Shown here one piece after another: positions 21,932-32,740 of a stretch of DNA of 64,000 bases (the first letter of the stretch is position 1; every line of letters starts with the position of its first letter). The notes under the pieces were generated by a model. The model ran no database searches. It was given only the letters and a program-made list of their open reading frames with translations, and was not told the origin of the DNA. The stretch is from Ligustrum vulgare (Eukaryota > Streptophyta > Magnoliopsida > Lamiales > Oleaceae). The DNA lies in NCBI GenBank assembly GCA_963555705.1, contig OY743170.1, positions 28,967,362 to 29,031,361 on the forward strand, read 5' to 3'. Both the position numbers and the translations under genes were made by a program.

Positions 21932-22922
21932 TAGGGGTGGACAAAATAATCGAACCAGACCAGACCAAATCAGAACCAAACCAAACCAAGCGGTTTGGTT
22001 CGATTCTGCATAAAAAAAATAATAGTTTGGTTCTTAGAATCAAGAACCATTCGATTTTGGTTCTGGTCCCGGTTTTCTTTCCAGAACCAGAACCAAGAAC
22101 CAAACTATATATATATATATATATTTTACAAATTAGTGGATATTCATCTCACCAAAAAATTAAAATCTAAATTTATAAATGTGAAATGTACAAAAATGTT
22201 ATTTAACATACATTTTATCTCATTTCATATTAGACAAAGATTTTAAATCATAACTCTAAATTCTAATTCTAATTCGTTTTTCTTCTTTTCAATTATAAAT
22301 ACGCATTCACACTGCTTTACTTACACTTCTATAACACAACAATCGTTGTACTCCTTAGTTACCATCGACGACAATGATGTTTATTTTTTAAAATTTATGT
22401 ATATATAAACCTCGACCCAATTCATCAATTCTCAAGAGTTAACCCAAACTCAAATTGCAAATTTCATCCCTAACTCACACGGCACCACGATAGAATGTGA
22501 CTCAGAACTTCATCGTAACCTGTAACTATAAGTCTAAATTGCCTTTATGTTCGATTCTTTAAATTTCAACAGGTCAACGAGCTTCCTTTAGGCTAGTTTC
22601 TTTTTCTTTGACTTAGAATAATATGTTACTTTTTCTAAATCTTTGTTTTGTTAACTAAAAATTTTATTTTCTATTTAGTAATGATGTAGATGGATTCTAA
22701 TAAAGAAGCGGATATAAATAGGTTTTAATTTACATTTATTATTTAAAAATTCAAGTAATGGTCTCAGAACCAAATCAGACCAAACCAGAACCGAGCGGTT
22801 TGGTTCCGGTTTGGTTCCATATCTTTGAAAAACCAATTGGTTTCATTAGTAAAAAACCATCGGTTTACGGTTTGATTTGGTTCTTCTAGAACCAGAACCA
22901 AACCGAACCACGTCCACCCCTA
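21932..22922. mobile_element. hAT-like MITE (991 bp) with perfect 8-bp TSD
   Basis: Ends are TAGGGGTGGAC (left) and GTCCACCCCTA (right), a perfect 11-bp inverted repeat. TSD GTTTTAAT is identical at 21924-21931 and 22923-22930. The ends are hAT-type in form (TA[G]GG..., 8-bp TSD). Subterminal arms of about 100-150 bp are packed with GGTTTGGTTC/GAACCAAACC words in both directions. They form many alternative short hairpins and are inverted between the two ends. The centre is AT-rich without coding potential. Confidence 0.92.
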
Positions 22923-22930
22923 GTTTTAAT

Positions 22931-24535
22931 AATAACAATTGACATTGATTTAAGATTTGATCAAGATTTTAATCCGCATCAAACATGTACTAATTTTTTA
23001 TTTTATTTTTTAATTCGATCATCACATGCAATAATAAATACTATAATACAAAAGTTTAACTCCTTTTTTTTTTTTTTTTTTTTTAACTTGATTTTCTTCA
23101 TTAATTTATAATAATCTACCTAATACTAAGACGTCTGGTAAACTTCGGGTGAAAAATCTTAAGCAAATAGTAATTAAAAATCAATTTGGCAATTAATTAT
23201 GTAAACGTTAGTGAAGGCTGAAGTGTAATATTGGTTAGTTTTATTTAATAAGGAATAATTGAAACGCCGTAGAACATAATCCAAGCTGACACAGGTATGG
23301 ATTAATTGACGACTTCAAGACTAAAAACAAGATTCTCCCTCGTGATCGAACAAGATAACTTCATGAATTTAATGCATAATAATCTTCTCTCCCTTTTTGG
23401 TTATCATTTTAATATATTGTGATTTGTGAAAAACATAAATTAAATTATTTCTTATATGATAGACAAGAAAGTACAGTATTGCATATAACCCTCAGGAAAT
23501 GTACATAAAAGCTTTAACAAACAAAAAAAATCATAGATCGGCCAAAAAATATGGATATGTCTCAGTCTCGACCAACAGAAAATATAAAAATATAAATGCA
23601 ATCTATAAGTGTAATAAACAAGATATCAAATACATTCAACTAGTCACATAAGTGACTGTTCGGTAACTTTAAAAAATTGGTTTTTAAACCAATTTATAAT
23701 CTACACAATTTCTCAAACCAATTTTTAATTCCACGTCTTTTCTCTCTCCAAATTTTAATCATTGATCCTGCCTCAAAATCCATGAAAAAACCCAAAAAAA
23801 TCTGTCAGAATTTTTCCGAACGGAGCGTAATTAGTAAGAAAATCGACAATAGAGCCCACAGGGTATATTTCATTGGTTGAAAGGTGAGAGTGAGAAATAT
23901 CAGCTGAACTGATAGCTGCAGAGTGAGAATTCAAATACTATATTTGGTATGGATAAGGCTCCTTACAAAGGTAGTTAAACAGCAAGTTCTAACTCTGCTT
24001 CACTGAGGCACATTCTACTATTTACATTATCTACAAAATCCTTAGAGTAGGGGCTGTAGGGACTCCTAAGATTGGAGGTGAACCTTTTTAAGAAAATCGA
24101 CAATTGAGGTTGTAAATTACTGTGAATTGTGTGGTAAAAATGTAAAAGATAATACAAAGGATGTAGATAAGATGTTTAAAAGATTGAAAGAAATTATTGT
24201 GGTATAGAGAATACAGAACAAAGTATATAAAGCAAAGGGGACTTGTTAGAGTAGGTGAAACACGAACGCAACTTTAATGTGTACTAAAAGAGATACATTC
24301 AATCACAATAGAAGATTGGAATGCCATCATCCTTTCCTTTATCATATTCCTTGAACCATTTGTCACCATCACACAAAGTCTCCTTCAATTCAATATTTCT
24401 TTTCACTTTCTAGGTATTCCCAATTTTCAAGTTTCATTTCTAGTTTGAAATTTTATACCCGTGCCTAACGTGTAAACTAAGTCGTACGAAGTTAGAACAA
24501 CCCTGTTTTGAGATGTTTCATTACAAGAGTCGAGA
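22931..24535. other. AT-rich intergenic DNA
   Basis: No recognised gene. A T-run at 23065-23084. The 67-codon open frame at 23677-23880 has no family signature and is regarded as chance. About 23640-24480 may include an old element, but ends were not found. Confidence 0.4.
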
Positions 24536-24538
24536 CAC

Positions 24539-25090
24539 CACTACAAAAAAAAAAAGGCTTTTTCCGACGGCAAAACCCGTCGGTAAAGCCAAAAAAACCG
24601 TCGGTGATGGGAATTTCCGATGGATCCATAGCCTTCGGAAATCCGTCGGGAATAATGGCGTCGGTAAAAGTTTTCCGACGGATAATTTAAATCCCGTCGG
24701 AATTATGTGTTTTTTCCGACGATTTCACTTTTCCGTTAGAAAAATTGTTATTTCCTAGGGATTAAACTAGCCGTCGGAAATATATGAATTTCCGACGGAC
24801 AATATTCCGTCGGAATTATAAGAATTTCCTACGACCTTATTTCCGTCAGAATTTAATATATTCCTACGGATTAATTATCCGTCGGAATTATCTGTATTTC
24901 CTACGTTCTCATATCCGTCAGAAATATCTATTTTTCGACGGCTTAACGACCGTCGGAAATATATTTATACCAACAAAAAATTAATGCCATGGGAAAAAAA
25001 ATCCTACGGACACGTTTGGCCGTTGAAAATATATTTTCCAAAGGAACTTGATACCATTGGAAAATATTTATACCGAGGATCCAATGTATG
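24539..25090. repeat. CACTA 1 terminal inverted repeat and subterminal repeat array (3' side)
   Basis: The terminal repeat is followed by about ten alternating copies of TTTCCGACGG and CCGTCGGAA, 15-40 bp apart, decaying towards 25080 (CCGTTGAAA, CCATTGGAAA). Arrays like this bind the TNPA-type protein and bring the two ends together for excision. Confidence 0.85.
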
Positions 25091-25247
25091 TCGAAAACTG
25101 TGACAATTTTTTTTTTAACTGAATTTACAATTGATTGATAATTTGTCATTTTCTGCATATATTTTTAATAATTCTAGAAAATAAATTCATAATTCATTAT
25201 AATCATGCTAATATCATAAAGTCGAAGTACATCACAATATTTCAATT

Positions 25248-26735
25248 TCAAATAGGTTTAGAACCAGATGATGATGGATATTTTGAATTTGGCAAATCTT
25301 GTTGACTTAGCAACTCTTTGATTTGTGCTTGCATAAACTCTTGAAATGACGCCTTGAGATTTTCCATTTCAATACGTCTCGACTCAGCCTCTTCTATTTT
25401 CTCTTTTTTTCCTATTCTCTTCTACCTCCATCAACTGCCTTTTAAGCACTTCAATTTCAGCCTGTTGTGAGCGTACTCTTGAATAGGTAGAAGAATTTTT
25501 GACTTCCATAGCAGCTTGTGAATTCCCAAAACCAAATACACGGCCCTTGCGTATACCATTTGTAACTCTAGTCCACGTATCAGGATGAAAATCTGGACGC
25601 TCAGATGGTAGCCACCTCTCCTCGACAATATCATTATAATTTTCCTACAGAAATAAAATAAGAACAAATTACTCAATTCATAACATTTTCTGAAAAATGA
25701 AAAATAATAGTTAGAATTGAATTAAGCTTACCACTGTATCCCGCGCTCTGCTACCCACATAATCTCCGGATGCTGTACTGTGAGTTCGTACATAGAGCTC
25801 CAATGGGGTTGGATGACGTTTTAGCTCCTTGGTCTGCACAAGGAAGAAGTATTAGTACTAAAATATAAAATATTACTTACGAGAATTAACATATAGATTA
25901 GAAATACTACCATACGATCCTCATGAACCGCGCTACTCACTGAACCACACGTGTGTTTGAGAAATTCACCATTGGTAGTCGAGTGACGATTTTTTTTGTT
26001 GATTTGTGAAATGCGTTGCCATTTCTCAGTAGCCCAATACTCCAATGCATTGATCCAAGCAGGACCGTCAAACCATTCTAGCTTGTATGGCCTTCAGTCT
26101 AATGGATTTTCTGAACCTGATTTCTCCAATGCAAATTTTCGTGCTTCTCTCATGTGGTCTCGCAGCCGCCTACCAGCTATATTGCTAAACACCTTGTGCA
26201 CTTCATCATCGCTATGGTCGGGCCATTTGAATTTGTCCTAAAATAGTTAGAAAAAGATTTATTAATGATTTTTGAACAATTATAATTGTAAAACAACTAT
26301 ATATTTATAAAATCTCAAAATATTAATGAAATTACCCCAAAAGATTTGAACATATCATCATCCAACACTCTAGGCACATCAGAATAGCACAAGTGAACAC
26401 CACGCGAATATCCCCTAAAGATGCAAGTTATTTCTTGCGTCGTGTCTGGATTGTCAAAACTGGGTTCAACAACAATGGTCTGGCGCTCCCCGGGAGAATT
26501 AGGGAGAGGAGTTCCCTTGTTAGAACCCCTTCTTCTAACTCTCCTACAATTTGAGTCCATAGGAGACTCGTCCTCCTCTCCATTCACACCGAGGGTATTA
26601 CCTAGCCTTACAACTTCGTCTTCACTGGTTGAGTCAATTTCAATGTTTCTTCTCTCGTCTCTGCTGTTGGTCAGGATCTCCCGCGTGATTTAGAACAACT
26701 ACGACGTCATCTTGTTGGTTGATATCCACTCATCT
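25248..26735 (-). pseudogene. TNPA-like CACTA protein (Transposase_24 type), broken
   Basis: Second gene of CACTA 1. An acceptor (ATTACAG) near 26735 opens an acidic N-terminal exon (SESPMDSN-type linker, RRVRRRGSNKG, then VLDDDMFKSFG ending at a GTAATT donor). The next exon, about 26238-25850, reads DKFKWPDHSDDEVHKVFSNI, RRLRDHMREARKFALEKSG, then an in-frame TGA after ENPLD. It continues LEWFDGPAWINALEYWATEK, NKKNRHSTTNGEFLKHTCGS. That order (EARK, then WxxxxWxxxxxYW, then NKKNR and HTxGS) is the Transposase_24 (PF03004) core. A third exon (25833-25735) reads TPLELYVRTHSTASGDYVGS. A last exon (25646-25248) has a DTWTRVTNGIRKGRVFGFG block and a coiled coil. The coiled coil is broken by one extra A in an A7 tract near 25410, after which the frame resumes as RRIEMENLKASFQEFMQAQI. 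Confidence 0.85.
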
Positions 26736-26759
26736 GTAATACCAAAATGATGTAGATAA

Positions 26760-28144
26760 ATTTTTTTATTTATTTTTTATTTTTTTATTATTACCTGCAT
26801 TTCAAAATAGCCCCATAAATCCCAATAACTTTTAAGTTCAATGATTGTAAATACAATCAAATCACATCCTTGGCAACCTAAAGATTATTAATCTGTCAAA
26901 CTTCAAAGATACATAACATGTAATAAATAGAGTTTCCTTGAAATTAGATATCATTTTTATGCAAACAGGGCAAAATAGAGTTTCCCACCTGTAGTATATT
27001 ACTTTGTAAATTTAGACTTGAAGGGCACTTTGGATACATCATAATTTTAGGTGATATTTTTCTAGACCACATTGGACAGCTTCAAGGTAAATTAAAGTAT
27101 AGATTCACCACCTATAGTTTAAACACACATTTTATGAGATACATAATTTTTATTATATTTTCAACATCACGTCAAGTCATGTTCATATTTTCAGATATGT
27201 AATTGAAAAGTGAAAAAAGAAAACTCAAATCCTCAGATTTTGAATACTGACCCAACTAAAAAAATTCAAACTATCGTGATTAGCACTAAGACAAAAACTA
27301 TACCACATGAAAGTCAAACTCATATCCTCATATTCTGAACACTCAAATTTCTAACAAATTTGTTAGAAAAAACATACCCAATCTGTGATCTAGTCTACAG
27401 ATAATCCTTACATACTTTAGTAGCACATATAATCTCATTCACATAATTAAATCAGTCAATTATTAGATATTGAACTCAAAATCATAAAATAAAATTGCTA
27501 TGGCATCAGTGTATATATAGACAAAATGATAGGGAGATTAGACTCAGGAAAAAAGAAGACAAAAAGAATAAGTGGGGGACATAAGGCAGTTTGGCAACAA
27601 TTATTATTTCAGCAGTTTGCTCAAAATTAAGCTAATAAAAAAAGAATGATGGCACAAATATAAAACACTGGCATTGGCACGTATATGCAACCCATAAACT
27701 AGATGGTCAATCATTTGCATTTTCTATCACCACCACGAAACAAACTAATATACACTGTATAGAACAACTAAAATTTAAAGGAATGGAATGGAAATTTGTG
27801 TTGCCTCGGAACTCTCTAACACTCTTGACCAGAAGAAAACAGAGGAGAATATAAAGCTTGAGAGAGGAGTCACAATGTAACATTTAAATGTTATATTCAA
27901 TAGGAGAAGTACAATTATGCCATAAATAAAGTGTATATCTAAGGGATTGATCTCCTTTCCAATGGAGTAATAAACCTACAAGAAGTCTCTGTATAGCAAT
28001 ATTAGATTTGGCAATTTGAGTTAAGTAACAAGTCTTAGTTGGGTAGAAATCGCCATTAAAATTGGTAATAAATGGAGTGTGTAAAAGTGGTTAAATGTGG
28101 GATTCGGTAATTTTATGATTATGTGAGGTGGTTTTGATTTGCAG
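26760..28144. other. CACTA 1 internal non-coding DNA
   Basis: AT-rich, no recognised coding region. Its right end, from roughly 28020 to 28144, reads like an intron 3' end (ending TTTTGATTTGCAG) and probably belongs with the captured host fragment that follows. The upstream exon of that host gene was not found here. Confidence 0.45.
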
Positions 28145-28396
28145 GGGATTACGATTTATGTGTCTTTATCGTTTCAAGTTGTGGTGGATGACACAATGGA
28201 TGGGAATATGTGGCCAAGATACACCTAATGAGACGCAGTTTTTGATGTTGGAAGTACCAAACACTGAAACTAAAGATGAGGAAAACCTATCTCAATCAGT
28301 GTTTTACACTGTTTTCTTACCCATTCTTGAGGGGGATTTCAGGGCTGTTCTTCGGGGGAATGCCAACAATGAATTGGAAACTTGCTTGGAAAGTGG
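28145..28396 (+). pseudogene. Captured exon of a raffinose synthase / seed-imbibition-type gene
   Basis: About 84 codons, opposite in direction to the CACTA genes. Residues [20 protein letters not shown], then [16 protein letters not shown] and a [17 protein letters not shown] block ending in CLESG, match the N-terminal half of plant raffinose synthase family proteins. These are glycoside hydrolase family 36-type galactosyltransferases (SIP1/DIN10 group), which transfer galactose from galactinol or hydrolyse alpha-galactosides. It begins precisely after an intron acceptor (TTTGCAG, phase 1), so genomic DNA with an intron was taken. Identity ends at LESG, just before a GTACAA that may be the next donor or the capture edge. 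No catalytic region is present, so it cannot be an enzyme. The family call is firm; the subfamily is not. Confidence 0.85.
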
Positions 28397-28550
28397 TACA
28401 ACATTAATATTTGAAATTTAATAATTTGTAAATACTTCAAAATATGTAGTCATATATAGATATAAAGTTTGGCCTAAAAATATGTAGTCATATATAGATA
28501 TAAACTTTGGCTTTCCATTGTTGCAACTTTCATGGGATCCTACAGTGCAA

Positions 28551-29170
28551 GAATTTGATACATGTATAAATTACCAAAACATGTTCTAAACCCAATTATA
28601 CAGAAACCCGTATGAAAACACAATCTAGCACAATACAATGAATATATTTAGAATACCCAAAGAAAGCGTATACAAGAAGAACTCAAATTTTCGAGTGAAA
28701 TCAGATTTTATGTGCCTATAGAGGATAACATTATTCAAGATTTTCATAACAAAGAAGGGTCAACTTGCATGAGAGAATTGATTGTATTTCAATTAGAGTC
28801 AAAATCTTTAATTATCGATCAAATGTAACACTTGAATTGCAAGATCTCTTTGTCAAAATTAAGACTTGAGCATATTATGGGTCCAGAAAGAATGAATATG
28901 CTCAGTCTACTGGAATTCAAAACTATGAATGTGTAGCAAATGCGAATGCTGCAATGATTTTTGACTCCTTTTATACATAGGTGGAAGAAGCGCCTTTAAA
29001 AAACGATGACTATATTCTGGAATATGTTAGCATTCCAAAAAGATTTGGAAAATAGCCCAAGAAAAAATAGCCCAAGAATTTGATACATGTATAAATTCCC
29101 AAAATATGTTCTAAACCCAATTATACAAAAACTCGTATGAAAACACAATCTAGCACAATACAATGAAACA
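28551..29170. repeat. Two direct repeats of ~95 bp in CACTA 1
   Basis: 28551-28645 and 29075-29168 both run from AATTTGATACATGTATAAATT through GTTCTAAACCCAATTATAC to GAAAACACAATCTAGCACA and CAATGAA. The ~430 bp between them are unrecognised. A shorter tandem pair (AATATGTAGTCATATATAGA, twice) lies at 28439-28508. They suggest a local duplication or decayed direct repeats of a small element. The following ~600 bp, up to 29780, include a 29470-29660 stretch of moderate GC without a recognised gene. Confidence 0.7.
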
Positions 29171-29780
29171 ACCCAACCGTTTCGGCTAAACATACAAGGA
29201 GAATATACAGCTGCATCAGTAATACACGTAAATATCACTTCATTGTTCCAGCCTTGATGGGGGAGGAATTGGGGTTGGATTTTATGCAAAACCGTGTACA
29301 GTAAAGACCAAAAAAAAAAAAAAAAAATTGAAAGCCACCTTCAATTGAATGCCTGGGAAGTTCAAAAATACATCTGCGTATGTATCTATACGTGAAAGTA
29401 GGAAGGCACCACACGGCTTACAGGCTATCAACGGCTTTGTACGTGAAATATCTTGGCTGTAGTAGACGGCTCAGAGGTTGACCGTGGTAGTAGATGGCTT
29501 AGAGTCACCTTATAGCAGCAACAAACTTGTGAGAGATGAGGCTGAGTGTTCACTCAAGTCACCGCCGAGTTGGGAGAGGATAGGGTTCTTCGGCTGTGAA
29601 GATCGATCCCAATTTTGGTGCCTTATTTTTCCGTTTGGTGCCTTATTTCTACGTTTGGTGGGAAAAAAATAAGTACAATACCTTATATCTTTGTAATTAG
29701 ATAATATGCCGCCATTTCCAAATTTTTTCCCACCAAAAAATCCTATGTAATATTTTCATTAGATAGATAGAAATGAATCC

Positions 29781-30703
29781 TAGGGTGGGCGTGGGTTGGG
29801 TTGAATCAATTTTTTTCCCAACTCGAACCCAATTCACTATGTTCAGGTTGATAAAAAATTAACCCAACTTAACCCAAGTATGAGTTCAAACACAACTCAA
29901 TCAAGTTTTGATCGGATTGAGTTGTGTTGAGTGGTTTGGACTTTCGTCCAACTAGCAAAAAACTAGTTGTCGCACCCGTGCGTTGCATAATAAAAAATTA
30001 TAATGATTAATTAATGAATAAGTAATTAAATATATTTAATAATTAATGAAAATGTGGAAAATATTTAAGTTATGGGAAAGAAGATGAAGAAACAAAAAGG
30101 TATTCAATAGCAAAATTCAATGTAAATTATGAAATACTTCTTTAAAAAATATATATGCATTTTTAATAAATTATTTTATTTCTTCTTACGTCACAATGAT
30201 TTTTATTGATTGTGTTAGTGTTGCTCAACGTTACACATAATCGTTTTTTTAGTAATGTCAAAATATAATAATGATAAGAAGAAATAAAAGTAAGAAACAA
30301 TTTCTATATATTTTACACACAGAAATAGTTTTTTTTTTCCCCCTATTCATGAATGTTACATAAATTAAGCTTATAAATCAACTATTAATCGAAATCAATT
30401 ACGTACAACACAATAAGCTCAAATATAATAAATTAAATACTTGCTAATAAAACTAATTTTTTTTTTTAAAAATATATCTGAATTTCATTAAAATTATAAA
30501 ATGAGGTCGAGATTTTTGAAATTTAAATGGTCATATGTTTTTGAATTGTTTGTTGGGTCGGGTCAGGTTGGGTTGGATTTTTCACTCAACCCACAACCCT
30601 GCCCAACCCAACCAAATTTTTTTTTGGAAGAACCCGAACCCATCCCAATTTTCATAAAAATCGACCCAAACTAATCGGGTTGGGTGGTTAATGTCCACCC
30701 CTA
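29781..30703. mobile_element. hAT-like MITE (~923 bp) inside CACTA 1
   Basis: Left end TAGGGTGGGCGTGGGTTGGG; right end GTCCACCCCTA. TSD ATGAATCC (29773-29780) and ATTAATCC (30704-30711), seven of eight. Subterminal arms are made of GGGTTGGGTT and AACCCAACCC words. It sits at the boundary of a ~37-bp tandem duplication (ATCCTATG...AGATAGAAAT on both sides). Its interior contains a Helitron 3' end (see the overlapping entry). Confidence 0.8.
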
Positions 30704-30911
30704 ATTAATCCTATGAAATATTATCATTAGATCGATAGAAATTAAGTGCACGTTTGCTAAAAATAGTGTTTAAATTTTTTTTTAATATTTTCTAGGTAAT
30801 ATATGCAATTGAAAGTTTGACAGAGAAAATATGTGTTGTTAAAATAAAATAAATAAATAAATTAAAAAAAAAATTTGGAGAGAACTTTTCCATTTTTATA
30901 TATAGTATAGA
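29963..30911 (-). mobile_element. Helitron-type termini overlapping the hAT MITE
   Basis: On the minus strand, TCTATACTATATATAAAAA starts at 30911 after an A. A 3' end with a CGCAC-GG-GTGCG hairpin and ACAACTAG ends at 29963, followed by T. TC...CTAG, a 3' hairpin about 8 bases from the end and A/T flanks are Helitron features. The 949-bp span, however, includes the right end of the hAT MITE, whose left end lies outside it, so the two elements interlock instead of nesting. Either two Helitron copies are involved or the region has been rearranged. No Rep/helicase coding sequence. Confidence 0.5.
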
Positions 30912-32740
30912 TTGTGCAATGTATGAGATGTACCTTTAAACGTACGATTTTCTCATTTAACTCCATTTCATCAAGTCCGTCGATCAGTCTTCATCCTACA
31001 ATCAAAGACAAAAATATATTTGATACACAAAATTCTCTACAGTAGACAATAGGACACATAAACTAGCATACCTCCTCTTTTATGTCCTCGACATCAGTAT
31101 GTTCTTCATATTTGTGTGTCACTATCTTCATTGTTGTCTTGTTCCAACTCTTGGACATCGATCGTGCCCGCAATTGTAAATTCATGACTATCTACTTCTT
31201 CGGGGTAGACATCATTCTGTACAAGTGGCTGCACATCTAGTTCCAAAGCATCAGAAGTGGGTGGCAGAGCATTCGGTGGTCCATCCTCTTGGAATGCAAG
31301 TTCTATCCTTATATTGATTTCCTGATCTCTTGAAACGACTCCTTCCACTTGGGTGAGATGTCTAGCTTTGGTCTTTACAACTGCCCACCGGTCTTGTCTA
31401 TCTCTACGTCGTGAAGGAAGGATAGTGTAGTATACTTGTTGAGCTTGTTGGGCTAGTACGAAGCAATCAAATGAAGCTACTTTTTTCTTATGGTTCACCT
31501 CCAAAAGGTTGAATTGTTGATCCACACCACACGAACGCGTTGGTTGTCAAACGAATCACACTTGAATAATGTAACCATATTTCTTGACCCAAGATATACC
31601 AACTCAATAATCTCGGTCAATACGCCATAGTAGTCACGATCCGAATCATTGTAACAACTTCCTAAAACACACACACCGCTATTCATTGTCTTCTTGTATT
31701 GACCATATGCTAATGTGTGGAATTTGAAACCATTCACAAAATAACCATTGTACAAATTCACTCGACGACACGGTCCGTTTGCTAATTACTTGATGCGGTG
31801 GTCGACTTTGTCATCATATAACACCTAATTTTTTTAAACAATCAATATAGAGTATAAATGTAACCAGAAGGATGATTTTTGACTTTCCTCTTTAGATGAT
31901 TAAGAAACCTATCAATGTGATATTAAAATGATTAAAAGTTGCATGATATTTTCTAGAATTGTATATATAATTATTGTTATGAAATGCATAGAAGTAAAGT
32001 ACCTTTCGAAAGGATACATCCAACGATATTGCACCGGACCACCCACTCTTACCTCATATGGCAAATGAATTGGCAAGTGCTCAATTGAATCAAAAAATGA
32101 AGGTGGAAATATCTTCTCAAGTTTACAAATTGTTACTACGATATTTTCCTCTAAGCGTTTCATGTCTTCAACATTTACGATTGTAGAGCACAAGTCTCTG
32201 AAAAAACAACTAAGCTCTGTTAATGCTTCCCAAATTGGTTTTGGTAATACGTCTTTAAATGCTATTGGTACTAATCTCTGCATAAACATATGACAGTCGT
32301 GGCTCTTCATTCCATAGAACTCCAAATCACCCTTAACACATCGTGCAATGTTAGAAGCATATCCATCAGGCATTCTTAGTGTCTTCATTCAGTTACAAAC
32401 CACTAGCTTCTGCTCCTTTGTCAAGCTATAAGAAGCTTTCGGCTTATAAAATCTCCCATTGTTCTCGACTATGTGTAGCTCAGCACGGTTACAATAAAGC
32501 TCCAAATCCTTCCTGGCATTCACAATATCTTTGGTTTTATCTTTCACGTTCATAACTGTGTTGAATATATTCTCAAATACATTCTTCTCAATGTGTATAA
32601 CGTCTAAATTGTGTCGTATAAGATTGGTATGCCAATAAGGCAAATCCCAGAAAATATTTCTCCTTGTCCAATTATGACTACTTCCAAATCCTTCAATTTC
32701 AGCCCTTCTAACGGTTCTACCACTTATGAAAAGAGGAAGG

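Noticed and set aside
28128..28421. Intact short host protein of 97 aa
   Set aside because: The first six residues come from intron sequence before the TTTGCAG acceptor; only 84 codons match raffinose synthase and no catalytic part exists.
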